55,627 bases of DNA. Source: Kangiellaceae bacterium. GTDB lineage: Bacteria > Pseudomonadota > Gammaproteobacteria > Enterobacterales > Kangiellaceae. The stretch lies in the NCBI GenBank assembly GCA_026196875.1, contig JAPHTP010000056.1, forward strand, positions 1 through 55,627, given 5' to 3'. The notes beneath the pieces were generated by a model, which did not search any database, was not told the DNA's origin, and saw only the letters and a program-made list of their open reading frames with translations. This document shows, in pieces, positions 18,063 to 27,083 of this stretch (its first letter is position 1; the number at the start of each line of letters is the position of its first letter). The position numbers and the translations under genes were made by a program.

Positions 18063-19571
18063 TTAACGCTCGCTTGGAATTTGATATAAATCCTTAAGAC
18101 TGACGGAGAGACCGTTATCCAGGACTTGGCGTGCATGCCTTTGTCCAAGTTCTCTAGGTTCTTTAACGCCACAAGAATGGGCAATCACACCAACAGCATA
18201 CATCATATTTTGGGCGTAATGAGCCACTCGCTCAGATTTATTCTTAGCAACTAAACCTCGTTGCAACTTTTTGTTGTGGGTCGTAATTCCGGTAGGGCAT
18301 GTGTTCTTATTGCACTGGAGCGATTGGATACATCCAAGTGCAAACATAAATCCGCGTGCTGAGTTACAAAAATCTGCACCGACACATAAGGCCCAGGCTA
18401 CATCTGCCGGATTGACTAGTTTGCCGGAAGTAAACACTTTAATGCGCTCGCGCAACCCAAACTTTTTTAGCGTAGATACCAGGATCGGAAGAGTTTCGCG
18501 GATGGTCAATCCCATATCATCCATAAGCGTCATCGGCGCGGCGCCGGTTCCCCCGTCAGCACTATCTAAAGTTATAAAGTCCGGGGCGTTCTCGATACCA
18601 TTGTATACTATGTCCTGCATTAGCTCTTCCAGCCACTCCGGTGAGCCTATAACGGTTTTAAAACCCACCGGTTTTCCAGTCACTTTTCTGATATGACATA
18701 GCACCTCGAGTAACTCTTGATTGGAATTAATTTCAGGGTGGCGATTGGGACTAATCGAATCCTGGCCAATTTCAATACCACGAATTTCAGCGATTTGTTT
18801 GGTGACTTTTTGACCGGGTAAGATCCCACCTTTGCCTGGTTTTGCTCCTTGAGCCAATTTAAGCTCAATCAATTTAACCTGTTCATGTGAGGCAATCTGT
18901 TCTAGTTTTTCATCATCTAAGTTGCCTTGCTCGTCTCTTACGCCATACTTTGCAGTTCCAATTTGAAAAATAATGTCAGCTCCGCCTTGTAAATGGAATG
19001 GAGACAGGCCGCCCTCGCCGGTATTAAGCCAAGTTCCTGCCTTAGCTGCACCGTAGGAAAGTGCTTGCACAGCGGGTTTAGAGATTGCTCCGAAGCTCAT
19101 TGCGGAAACACCAAAAAAAGAACGAGTGGTCCAAGGATATTTACAATTCTCCCCTACGGTAATTTCACGTGGTTCAACAGCATCCTTACTCATTGTCGGA
19201 TAAGGACAGTTAACGAAAATTATATTTCCTAATTTCTTGGAATCCCTAGTGGAACCAAAGGCGATGGTATTGTCGATATTTTTTGCGGCACGATATACCC
19301 AACTGCGTTGTGCTCGGTTAAATGGCAATTCTTCTCGATCCATGGCGAAAAAATACTGACGAAAAAACTCGCCTAAATGTTCAAACCAATAACGGAATCG
19401 ACCAATCACCGGATAATTTCGTTTAACCGCGTGAGTAGTCTGAAATTTATCAATAAAATAGAAAATAACAACGGTTAAAACAATTACCCCTACAGCGATA
19501 ACAAATAATAATGCAGCCCATTGAAAGAAGGCAGAGATGAAGGTTTGAGTTTCAGGAGATGGGCCATTCAT
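18063..19571 (-). CDS. Membrane-anchored glutamate synthase-related FMN/Fe-S protein
   Basis: 502 residues. An N-terminal transmembrane helix (about 13-40) is followed by the FMN-binding barrel of glutamate synthase (FGVSAMSFGAISKPAVQALS at 153-172, GGILPGQKV, DSADGGTGAAP, GADFCNSARGFM). Cys414, Cys420 and Cys425 keep the C-x5-C-x4-C spacing of the GltB [3Fe-4S] ligands. It lacks the amidotransferase domain, so it is not a complete glutamate synthase. The family is widespread but its reaction is not settled. The exporter gene of the LysE family ends 31 bp upstream on the same strand, which suggests an operon handling an amino acid or amine. Confidence 0.85.
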   Translation of the reverse strand: MNGPSPETQTFISAFFQWAALLFVIAVGVIVLTVVIFYFIDKFQTTHAVKRNYPVIGRFRYWFEHLGEFFRQYFFAMDREELPFNRAQRSWVYRAAKNIDNTIAFGSTRDSKKLGNIIFVNCPYPTMSKDAVEPREITVGENCKYPWTTRSFFGVSAMSFGAISKPAVQALSYGAAKAGTWLNTGEGGLSPFHLQGGADIIFQIGTAKYGVRDEQGNLDDEKLEQIASHEQVKLIELKLAQGAKPGKGGILPGQKVTKQIAEIRGIEIGQDSISPNRHPEINSNQELLEVLCHIRKVTGKPVGFKTVIGSPEWLEELMQDIVYNGIENAPDFITLDSADGGTGAAPMTLMDDMGLTIRETLPILVSTLKKFGLRERIKVFTSGKLVNPADVAWALCVGADFCNSARGFMFALGCIQSLQCNKNTCPTGITTHNKKLQRGLVAKNKSERVAHYAQNMMYAVGVIAHSCGVKEPRELGQRHARQVLDNGLSVSLKDLYQIPSER

Positions 19572-19602
19572 TGTAGGTTTGAAACTCCTTTCTAATAAAG
19601 TG

Positions 19603-20220
19603 TTAAGTGAAATCTAAAATCAGTTTAAGCGCGATAAAAGTAAGAAAAAGCCCCATTCCCCAATCGATATAGTGGCCATGAGTTTCATACCAGACTAATA
19701 CGGTTTTTCGTGAAAATATCCAAGCGACCAACACAAACCATAACATGGTATATAGAACCAGCCAAATACCATACAAAGCTTGAGTCCAAAGCGGCGTGGC
19801 GGGACTGACAATATTAGTAAATAATACAAGAAAAAATACGGTTACTTTAGGATTAAACACATTCGTAAGAAAGCCTTGGCGAAACGCTTGCCAGGATGTC
19901 ATTTCCATCTGCGCCTCATTATGATCTGCAGCTTTTTTCGCGCGGGAGTGAAATGCTTGCCATGCAATCCACAAGAGATACGCAGCGCCGATGATTTTGA
20001 TGATGTTAAAAAGTGTTGGCGACTGACTTAGGATCAGTGCAATTCCCAGTAGCGTATAAATTAGGTGCACCGAAATCCCACTTCCAATTCCAACTGCCGT
20101 CAACATCCCTATTGAGCGACCGCTTCGCAACGTGTTTTTTACGACAACGGCAAAATCAGCGCCGGGACTTGCGACGGCGATTATATGGGCAATACTTAAG
20201 AGTATGAATTCGTTTAGCAA
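19603..20220 (-). CDS. LysE/RhtB-family amino acid exporter
   Basis: 205 residues with about six hydrophobic segments and the LysE/RhtB signatures: an N-terminal SPGADFAVVVKNTLRSGRS and a middle GFLTNVFNPKVTVFFL. It is a proton-driven efflux permease for an amino acid such as threonine, homoserine or lysine; specificity cannot be read. The start is TTG with no strong ribosome binding site. It leads a probable two-gene operon with the glutamate-synthase-like protein. Confidence 0.87.
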   Translation of the reverse strand: MLNEFILLSIAHIIAVASPGADFAVVVKNTLRSGRSIGMLTAVGIGSGISVHLIYTLLGIALILSQSPTLFNIIKIIGAAYLLWIAWQAFHSRAKKAADHNEAQMEMTSWQAFRQGFLTNVFNPKVTVFFLVLFTNIVSPATPLWTQALYGIWLVLYTMLWFVLVAWIFSRKTVLVWYETHGHYIDWGMGLFLTFIALKLILDFT

Positions 20221-20403
20221 TTTAGATTCTTTTGATTATTTTAGAATTTACTTATCCCTACCAGCCCTTCGACGCAGCTCAGGACACGTTTCCATCTAGT
20301 GTAGTTTTACGTCAAATAGCCCTACTAGCAAAGCAGAATCAAGGACTTATCAAATGCTTAACAAGACCGCGAACTGAGCAAGTCGAAGTCTAACTAATTT
20401 GAT

Positions 20404-21846
20404 CTAATACTTCACACACACATTTTTCGGCTCAGTAAAAAACCTCATCGCCTCATGTCCGCCTTCTCTCCCCATACCAGAAGATTTGACACCACCAAAG
20501 GGCGTACGTAAATCCCGCAACAACCAGGTGTTTAACCAAACAATCCCAAAGTCCAGTTCTTTTGATAAACGATGGCAACGCTTAATATCATTACTCCAAA
20601 CGGAAGTTGCTAATCCGTACTCTGTGCCGTTTGCTAACTTAATAACTTCTTCTTCAGTATCAAAAGGCTGTAAAGTACAAACAGGCCCAAAAATTTCTTC
20701 TTGATTGGTTCTACAGTTTAAAGGCAACCCTTCTATAATTGTCGGCGCAACGAAGTAACCGTCTTTGCAACGCCCTTCTATTTCTACTTGATTTCCGCCG
20801 CATAAAACTGAACCACCTTCTTGTTGAGCTAGTTCAATATAAGAAAGTACTTTCTCCATATGCGGCTTAGAAACGAGCGCGCCGTGCTGCGTTTTGTCAT
20901 CAAGAGGGTCACCAATACGAAGCTTTTCTATTTTTTCGACTAAAGCGGTTTTAAACTTGTCATAAATTGGTCGTTCAATATAAATCCGCGAACCACATAA
21001 GCAAATTTGTCCCTGGTTAGAAAATGCAGCGCGTGCAACTTCGCTAACAGTAGTATCAAAATCACAATCAGCGAATACTAAGGTCGGATTTTTTCCGCCC
21101 AACTCTAATGAGGTTTTCTTTAACAGAGGCGCGGCCACGGACGCAATATGTTTACCGGTAGCGCTTCCGCCAGTGAAACTAATCGCTTTTATTTTTGGAT
21201 GTTCAACCATCGGACCACCTATGGAAGGACCGGTGCCGTGTAAAATATTCAGAACGCCTTTTGGTATGCCGACTTGAATGCACAATTTAGAAAAGAGATA
21301 AGCGGTCATCGGTGTTATTTCTGAGGGTTTCGCGATCACACAATTACCAGTTGCCAATGCCGGTGCAATTTTCCAGGTAAATAAATAAAGCGGCAAATTC
21401 CATGGAGAAATACAGCCAACAATACCGATTGGATCTCTTAACGTATAATTAACTCCTACGCTCCCCATGCTATGAGATTCGCTGGCAAACTGGGTGGCTG
21501 CATTGGCAAAAAAGCGAATATTAGCGGCGCTTCGATAAGCATCAACATGCTTGGCAAAAGTAATTGGTTTACCGTTATCAATCGCCTCTGCTTTGGCTAG
21601 TTCATCTCCCGCTGCATCGATAGCATCAGCTAGTCTAATTAAGAGATTCGACCGCTCTTCTGCTGGCATCTCAGCCCAGTCTTTTTGGGCTGTCTCTGCA
21701 GCGGATACCGCTAGCTCAAGATCGCATGCCTTTGACTCAGGGATCTGGGAATAAATTTGACCGGTGGCTGGCTCATAATTATCTATATATTCACCTTCAA
21801 CAGGATCGACTAATTCACCATTAATATAATTTTGAATTTTTTGCAT
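20404..21846 (-). CDS. Aldehyde dehydrogenase, probable 2-aminomuconate 6-semialdehyde dehydrogenase
   Basis: 480 residues from the ATG at 21846, which aligns with the family start; an upstream in-frame GTG at 21891 would add 15 residues. Catalytic residues are Asn150 (SPWNLP), Glu248 (LELGGKNP) and Cys282 (NQGQICLCGSR), and the C-terminus FFTEPKNVCVKY is typical of ALDH8A1/AmnC-type enzymes. These oxidise 2-aminomuconate semialdehyde to 2-aminomuconate in tryptophan breakdown. The operon at 41-47 kb supplies the steps before and after and lacks this enzyme, which supports the call. Specificity against other hydroxymuconic semialdehydes remains inference. Confidence 0.8.
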   Translation of the reverse strand: MQKIQNYINGELVDPVEGEYIDNYEPATGQIYSQIPESKACDLELAVSAAETAQKDWAEMPAEERSNLLIRLADAIDAAGDELAKAEAIDNGKPITFAKHVDAYRSAANIRFFANAATQFASESHSMGSVGVNYTLRDPIGIVGCISPWNLPLYLFTWKIAPALATGNCVIAKPSEITPMTAYLFSKLCIQVGIPKGVLNILHGTGPSIGGPMVEHPKIKAISFTGGSATGKHIASVAAPLLKKTSLELGGKNPTLVFADCDFDTTVSEVARAAFSNQGQICLCGSRIYIERPIYDKFKTALVEKIEKLRIGDPLDDKTQHGALVSKPHMEKVLSYIELAQQEGGSVLCGGNQVEIEGRCKDGYFVAPTIIEGLPLNCRTNQEEIFGPVCTLQPFDTEEEVIKLANGTEYGLATSVWSNDIKRCHRLSKELDFGIVWLNTWLLRDLRTPFGGVKSSGMGREGGHEAMRFFTEPKNVCVKY

Positions 21847-21971
21847 TTGCTTGTCCCAATATTCTGCTGTTTGCTTTGAGCTTTGAATCACTTTTCAAAA
21901 GTAGTGCTTTAGGGAGGAGATAATCATGATTTAGGATAGCTGAATTATACATTAAGTCTCGAGGCAAAGTT

Positions 21972-22003
21972 CCCTCTCCCTAACCCTCTCCCAATGGGAG
22001 AGG
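21972..22003. repeat. Intergenic CCCTCTCCC repeat with hairpin
   Basis: CCCTCTCCC occurs twice, 12 bp apart (21972-21980 and 21984-21992). The second copy forms an 8-bp stem CCTCTCCC/GGGAGAGG with a 3-nt loop. Similar CCCTCTCCCTAACCCTCTCCC elements are scattered between genes in many gammaproteobacteria. It lies between the SDR and ALDH genes, and on the minus strand no T-run follows, so it is a repeat rather than a clear terminator. Confidence 0.65.
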
Positions 22004-22026
22004 AGATCGAATTCGAAACTAAATAA

Positions 22027-22815
22027 TTACAAACAACTAGTTCTGCCGCCATCTACTGGTAAACTCACGCCAGTAATATACCCTGCCGCTGGTGACGCTA
22101 AAAATGATACGGCATCCGCAAATTCCTCAGCTTCTCCAAAACGGCGCATAGGGATGATCGACTTTTCCTCGGCTTCCATTTCTTCAATAGAAACGCCTTT
22201 TTTGGTCGCTTTGTTTTTGATTATCTGTTCAAGGCGAACAGTATTAGTCGCTCCGGGTAAAACATTGTTGACGGTAATATTGAACTGCCCTAGTTCATTC
22301 GCCATAGTTTTAGCCCAGCTAGCCACTGCGCCGCGAACCGTATTTGAAACGCCAAGGTTTGGAAGTGGTTGCTTAACGCTAGTAGAAATAACATTAATGA
22401 TTCGACCATATCCGGCTTCTTTCATTCCGCCAACAACACGCTGCGCGAGTTGATGATTGTTAATCAAGTGCTGGTTAAACGCAGCTAAAAATGCTTCGCT
22501 TTCTGCAGTGTTAGCAGGTCCTGGCGCAGGACCGCCAGTATTATTGATTAAGATATGAAATGTTGGAACGACAGTTAAATGTTCGTCTAATGCCCTGGCA
22601 ACCGCTGATGTATCACTAAAATCTGCACAAATGGCAAAGTGCTCTTGTGATCCATTATTCGCCAGTTCCTGTTTAACTTGATTTAAAACTTCGAGATTTC
22701 TCGCAAACAAAGTGACATTGGCGCCCATTTGGGCCAACTGGATGGCAATGGCTTTTCCCATGCCTTGCGAACTGCCGCAAACTAATGCGTTTTTATTAGT
22801 GAGATCTAAATTCAT
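22027..22815 (-). CDS. SDR-family oxidoreductase with atypical active site
   Basis: 262 residues with the Rossmann cofactor motif GSSQGMGKA (about 14-22) and NNTGG (91-95). The usual catalytic Y-x-x-x-K is replaced: after the conserved serine (VISTSVKQ) the sequence reads GVSNTVRGAV, so Ser and Arg stand where Tyr and Lys are expected. The S-N-x-x-R form is found in a divergent SDR subgroup, so it is probably a real variant rather than decay. It sits 180 bp upstream of the ALDH on the same strand and may belong to the same catabolic unit. No substrate can be assigned. Confidence 0.8.
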   Translation of the reverse strand: MNLDLTNKNALVCGSSQGMGKAIAIQLAQMGANVTLFARNLEVLNQVKQELANNGSQEHFAICADFSDTSAVARALDEHLTVVPTFHILINNTGGPAPGPANTAESEAFLAAFNQHLINNHQLAQRVVGGMKEAGYGRIINVISTSVKQPLPNLGVSNTVRGAVASWAKTMANELGQFNITVNNVLPGATNTVRLEQIIKNKATKKGVSIEEMEAEEKSIIPMRRFGEAEEFADAVSFLASPAAGYITGVSLPVDGGRTSCL

Positions 22816-22917
22816 AATCGTGCCTGGAAGTTTGTTTGTCTTAATATGGTTTTATCTAAGCTTGTTTTATGATGAACAAGTTTTATCTCATTGGAATTAG
22901 CTATTCCAAAATGAATA

Positions 22918-22939
22918 CGGGCCACTTTATAGTAGCCCG
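22918..22939 (-). terminator. Hairpin between dxs and the SDR gene, possible dxs terminator
   Basis: CGGGC-c-ACT-TTAT-AGT-a-GCCCG forms an 8-bp stem with one internal mismatch, 48 bp after the dxs stop. On the minus strand it is followed by TATTCATTTTGG, a poor U-tract. A second perfect hairpin TTGGAAT/ATTCCAA lies next to it at 22891-22909. Confidence 0.4.
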
Positions 22940-22986
22940 CATTACCTATCAATAGTCAGTTTGTATATTTAGCGTTACATAACGGG

Positions 22987-24849
22987 TTATTTCAATGCTT
23001 CAAGTATTCCATTTTTATCTAAGCCACAACGCTGAATTAAATCTGCAGGGTCGCCGTGTTCGATAAATCGGTCCGGAATACCTAAATTAAGAACAGGAAC
23101 ATTAGCTTTACTTGCATTTAAAAACTCGTTAACCGCGCTGCCAGCTCCGCCCGCAATAACATTTTCTTCTATAGTCACAAATCTCTCATGGGATTCACAC
23201 AACTTGAGAAGAAGTACTTCATCTAATGGCTTAACAAACCGCATATCAACAACCGTCGCATCTATCTCTTCTGCAACTTCGAGTGCTGTTGGTAATAGAC
23301 TTCCAAAGGCCAAGATTGCTGTTTGCTTACCTTCTCTTTTAACAAGGGCTTTACCGACTTCGATTGAATCCAAATCATTACCGGCATCAATACCGGCTCC
23401 AGCTCCACGAGGGTAGCGAACAGCTGCTGGTCCTTGGTGGTGATAGCCGGTAGAAAGCATTTTACGACATTCGAGCTCATCACTCGGCGTCATTATCACC
23501 ATATTTGGAATGCAACGCATATAACTCAAATCAAAGGCACCATGATGAGTTGCTCCGTCACCACCGACTAACCCTCCACGGTCAATGGCGAACAATACGT
23601 CCAAGTCTTGCAAGGCAACATCGTGAATTAATTGATCATATCCGCGCTGCAGGAATGAACCATAAATTGCACAAACAGGTTTTGCTCCTTCACAAGCCAT
23701 TCCGGCCGCCAAAGTAACTGCGTGTTGTTCCGCAATGCCGACATCAAAATAACGTTCAGGATACTGTCTTGAAAATGCGATAAGGTCTGAGCCTTCTCGC
23801 ATAGCAGGAGTTATCCCCATCAACAGCTCATCAGTAGCAGCCATATCACATAACCACTGACCAAAAATATTGGAGTAAGTCAGCTTCTTTTTAATTTTGG
23901 GTAATTCTTTTTGTTGCGGATCAAAAACCGGAACTGCGTGGTACTTAATTGGGTCCTTTTCCGCCGGCTCAAATCCTTTTCCTTTTCGAGTTACCACATG
24001 CAAAAGCTGAGGACCTTTTAAGGCCTTAATATTTTCAATTGTTGTCAGCAATGTAGGTAAGTTATGTCCGTCTATCGGTCCGATATAGTTAAACCCAAGC
24101 TCTTCGAACAATGTCCCAGGTAAAACCATGCCTTTCATATGCTCTTCAACTCGATGCGCCCACTCAGAAATGGTCGGCATATTTTGCAGAACCTTTTTGC
24201 CACCTTCTTTTACACTTGAATAAAATTTACCCGATAAGACTTTGGCGAGATAGTTGTTTAAACCACCAACGTTTTCGGAAATAGACATATCGTTGTCGTT
24301 CAAAATAACGGTGAGGTTAGCGTCTAAGTCAGCCGCATGATTGAGTGCTTCAAATGCCATTCCAGCAGTCATTGCGCCATCTCCGATCACAGCTACAAAC
24401 CGGCGTTCATCACCTCTCGCCTTAGCTGCAACTGCCATTCCCAAAGCTGCGCTTATAGATGTGCTTGAGTGTCCTACGCCAAAACAATCGTATTCACTCT
24501 CAAAACGACTTGGGAAAGGGTGTAGCCCGTCAGTCTGTCGGATAGACACCAAATCTTCTTTTCTGCCTGTTAAGAGCTTGTGAGGATATGCTTGATGGCC
24601 AACATCCCAAACAATTTTGTCGGTAGGCGTATTAAATAAGTAATGTAGAGCAACGGTGAGTTCTACAGTCCCTAATCCGGCAGCAAAATGACCACCACAC
24701 TGGCTGGTAGACTCAATCAAAAACTCGCGTAACTCTTTGGCTACCGTTTCTAACATTGACTTAGGCAGCTCACGCAAGTCCGCCGGGTAATTGATACCTG
24801 ACAAATTAGGGTATTTTTCCGGATTACACAACTTAGTATTCATTAACAT
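22987..24849 (-). CDS. dxs: 1-deoxy-D-xylulose-5-phosphate synthase
   Basis: A 620-residue thiamine diphosphate enzyme that condenses pyruvate and glyceraldehyde 3-phosphate, the first step of the MEP isoprenoid pathway. Landmarks are His54 ([13 protein letters not shown]), His85 ([10 protein letters not shown]), the ThDP/Mg motif GDGAM (157-161) with NDNDMSIS (184-191), and [10 protein letters not shown] in the second domain. The start could also be the ATG two codons later (24843). It is the last gene of the conserved xseB-ispA-dxs set, 49 bp after ispA. Confidence 0.96.
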   Translation of the reverse strand: MLMNTKLCNPEKYPNLSGINYPADLRELPKSMLETVAKELREFLIESTSQCGGHFAAGLGTVELTVALHYLFNTPTDKIVWDVGHQAYPHKLLTGRKEDLVSIRQTDGLHPFPSRFESEYDCFGVGHSSTSISAALGMAVAAKARGDERRFVAVIGDGAMTAGMAFEALNHAADLDANLTVILNDNDMSISENVGGLNNYLAKVLSGKFYSSVKEGGKKVLQNMPTISEWAHRVEEHMKGMVLPGTLFEELGFNYIGPIDGHNLPTLLTTIENIKALKGPQLLHVVTRKGKGFEPAEKDPIKYHAVPVFDPQQKELPKIKKKLTYSNIFGQWLCDMAATDELLMGITPAMREGSDLIAFSRQYPERYFDVGIAEQHAVTLAAGMACEGAKPVCAIYGSFLQRGYDQLIHDVALQDLDVLFAIDRGGLVGGDGATHHGAFDLSYMRCIPNMVIMTPSDELECRKMLSTGYHHQGPAAVRYPRGAGAGIDAGNDLDSIEVGKALVKREGKQTAILAFGSLLPTALEVAEEIDATVVDMRFVKPLDEVLLLKLCESHERFVTIEENVIAGGAGSAVNEFLNASKANVPVLNLGIPDRFIEHGDPADLIQRCGLDKNGILEALK

Positions 24850-24898
24850 ATCTCTATGGCCTTTAGACCTCGGTCTAGGTCGTTGCCTTTCTCACCCT

Positions 24899-25789
24899 TT
24901 AATATTCGCGTTGAATAATATACTGAGCAAACGCGGCCAAATTATCGCTGTTATAGGGTAGTTGATGCAAGGCATCCAGTGCTTGTTCGACTAATTCTTT
25001 AGCCCTAAGTTTCGCGCCGTCTAATCCTAATAACGCGGGAAAAGTCAACTTATTCAATTCCAGATCAGAGCCCTGCGGTTTACCCAAAGTCTCTGTGTCG
25101 GCCTCAATGTCTAAAATATCGTCCCGTATTTGAAAAGCCAGCCCTAAGGCTTGACTATAAATCGAAAGATTATCCGCCACCGATTTATCTCTGACATCGC
25201 TCGCCAAATACCCCATCTGAACCGCAACATCAATGAGTGCGCCGGTTTTCATACGATGCATTGCTTCGAGAGTTTCCAATTCAGCTTGTTGATTGGTCAA
25301 AGCTAGGTCTATAGCTTGTCCGCCCCCCATTCCTAATGAACCGCTTGCGGTCGCCAATACTGATACCATGCTCAAGCGAGCTTCACTGTTAAGCTCCAAA
25401 TCAGGAGAAGCAGCCAATAACTCAAATGCCAAAGTTTGCAGCGCATCGCCTGCAAGAACAGCAGTTGCCTCATCAAATGCAATATGACAAGTTGGTATCC
25501 CTCTTCTTAAATCATCATCATCCATACAAGGTAAGTCATCATGGATCAATGAGTAGGCATGGATCAACTCCACCGCTAAAGCTGGAATTTCTAATCGATT
25601 TGCCGGCGCCTCTAACATCTCTCCGGTCGCAAACACCAAGGCTGGACGCAGTCTTTTTCCTGGATTAAGGGCTGAATGACGCATTGCTTGATGGAGTCGA
25701 ACCGGCTCCTGATTAGCCGCAGGAAGATGCTTATCCAATAATCGGTTAATACCTTGTTGGACGATTGTTAAATATTCTCGGTGTGGCAT
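24899..25789 (-). CDS. ispA: Farnesyl diphosphate synthase
   Basis: A 296-residue all-helical prenyl transferase making farnesyl diphosphate from IPP, DMAPP and GPP. The first Asp-rich motif is DDLPCMDDDD (84-93) followed by LRRG, and the second is DDILD (223-227); KTG (181-183) and the GKPQGSDLELNKLTFP region are also present. The two-residue insertion in the first motif is typical of bacterial short-chain synthases. It lies between xseB and dxs, 53 bp from xseB. Confidence 0.95.
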   Translation of the reverse strand: MPHREYLTIVQQGINRLLDKHLPAANQEPVRLHQAMRHSALNPGKRLRPALVFATGEMLEAPANRLEIPALAVELIHAYSLIHDDLPCMDDDDLRRGIPTCHIAFDEATAVLAGDALQTLAFELLAASPDLELNSEARLSMVSVLATASGSLGMGGGQAIDLALTNQQAELETLEAMHRMKTGALIDVAVQMGYLASDVRDKSVADNLSIYSQALGLAFQIRDDILDIEADTETLGKPQGSDLELNKLTFPALLGLDGAKLRAKELVEQALDALHQLPYNSDNLAAFAQYIIQREY

Positions 25790-25842
25790 AACTGCTTATT
25801 TAGGTTTAACTGTGATTTGTCAATGCTTAACTTTTTCTAGAT

Positions 25843-26064
25843 TTATTCTTCAGAAAACTCTTGCGGCTTATCACCATCTTTTGTCAGGATTTCAACCTTC
25901 TGCTGTGCAGAATCCAAAAGCTTTTGGCATTCCTTAGTTAGTTTTACTCCCTTTTCAAACTGGGACAAGGACTCTTCCAAAGATAACTCGCCCTCCTCAA
26001 GTCCATCTACAATGGCTTCAAGTTGCTCAAGCTGTTGTTCAAAGGTCGGCTTCTTAGCGCTCAT
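25843..26064 (-). CDS. xseB: Exodeoxyribonuclease VII small subunit
   Basis: 73 residues, the usual size for XseB, with the family core [19 protein letters not shown], then [13 protein letters not shown] and [12 protein letters not shown], predicted as a helical hairpin. It joins XseA to make the single-strand nuclease ExoVII; xseA is not in the window. First gene of the xseB-ispA-dxs operon, divergent from pomA across a 206-bp region. Confidence 0.94.
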   Translation of the reverse strand: MSAKKPTFEQQLEQLEAIVDGLEEGELSLEESLSQFEKGVKLTKECQKLLDSAQQKVEILTKDGDKPQEFSEE

Positions 26065-26270
26065 GGCGTTTTTACCTAGTATTGAAAAGGGGCGATATTG
26101 TCTCGCATTTTGCCAGGGAAAGAAATAATTGTGGCAATTAAATCAATAAATTCTTTCTCTGACTGGAATTGTCAGGAATCTCGGCTAACCTTTGAGTAAG
26201 TAATAAAAAAATGTCTAGTTGCGTCTAATAATTATGATGCAACTCGTTGAAGACAAGAGGTTTTTTAGAT

Positions 26271-27029
26271 TTGGATATAGCAACACTCGTTGGTTTGTTA
26301 GGAGCCATTGCCATGGTTGTCATGGCGATGATTATTGGCGGCAGTGTCGGGACTTTTATTGATACGCCTTCAATATTGATTGTGGTTGTGGGAACTCACT
26401 TTGTTATTATGATGAAGTATCCGCTTGGCGACTTTCTAAGCGCAGCGGGCTCCGGCATGAAAGTACTTTTCTTTAAGTCTCCCAATTGCGACGAATTAAT
26501 CGAAAAAATCGTCGAGCTCGCAGATATGGCACGTAAAAGTGGATTACTTGCACTCGAAGGAGCAGATATTCCTGACCCATTTATGAAAAAAGGCATTGGT
26601 CTGCTAGTCGATGGCCACGATGGAGACGTAGTCCGAGCCATTCTTGAAAAAGATATGAAAATGGCTTCAACACGGCACCAATCCGGATCCAGTGTCTTTA
26701 GGTCCATGGCCGATGTAGCACCCGCAATGGGAATGATAGGAACTTTAATCGGTCTGGTGGCAATGTTATCGAATATGGATGACCCCAAATCAATCGGCCC
26801 AGCTATGGCGGTTGCTTTACTTACAACACTGTATGGCGCCATTATGGCAAATATGGTTGGAATTCCGATTGCAGACAAATTAAATGTTCGCGACGACGAA
26901 GAGAAAACTTCCAAAGCCTTAATTATTGACGGCTTGCTAGGCATTCAAGCCGGCCAGAATCCTCGTGTAATAGAACAAGTTCTTCATGGTTACTTAGCCG
27001 AATCCAAACGACCCAGCGCGGAAGAATAA
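26271..27029 (+). CDS. pomA: Flagellar stator protein PomA (sodium-type MotA)
   Basis: 252 residues from a TTG at 26271, chosen because AAGAGG lies 10 nt upstream and the resulting DIATLVG start matches Vibrio PomA; an in-frame TTG at 26247 would add eight residues. Four membrane helices are visible, the last two around GMIGTLIGLVAMLSNM and AMAVALLTTLYGAIMANM, with the cytoplasmic charged loop (KKGIGLLVDGHDGDVVR) that touches FliG. With PomB it forms the Na+-driven torque unit. It is divergent from xseB, as in Vibrio and Shewanella. Confidence 0.94.
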   Translation: MDIATLVGLLGAIAMVVMAMIIGGSVGTFIDTPSILIVVVGTHFVIMMKYPLGDFLSAAGSGMKVLFFKSPNCDELIEKIVELADMARKSGLLALEGADIPDPFMKKGIGLLVDGHDGDVVRAILEKDMKMASTRHQSGSSVFRSMADVAPAMGMIGTLIGLVAMLSNMDDPKSIGPAMAVALLTTLYGAIMANMVGIPIADKLNVRDDEEKTSKALIIDGLLGIQAGQNPRVIEQVLHGYLAESKRPSAEE

Positions 27030-27083
27030 ATACCAATTGATAAGGCTATTTGGTGAGCTAAGTAATAAATTAAGAGTAATTAA

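Noticed and set aside
18271..18696. 141-codon plus-strand frame inside the glutamate-synthase-like gene
   Set aside because: Antisense to a well-supported gene, with no recognisable domain or ribosome binding site.
26396..26944. 182-codon minus-strand frame inside pomA
   Set aside because: It is a serine- and isoleucine-rich shadow of the pomA reading frame, with no family features.
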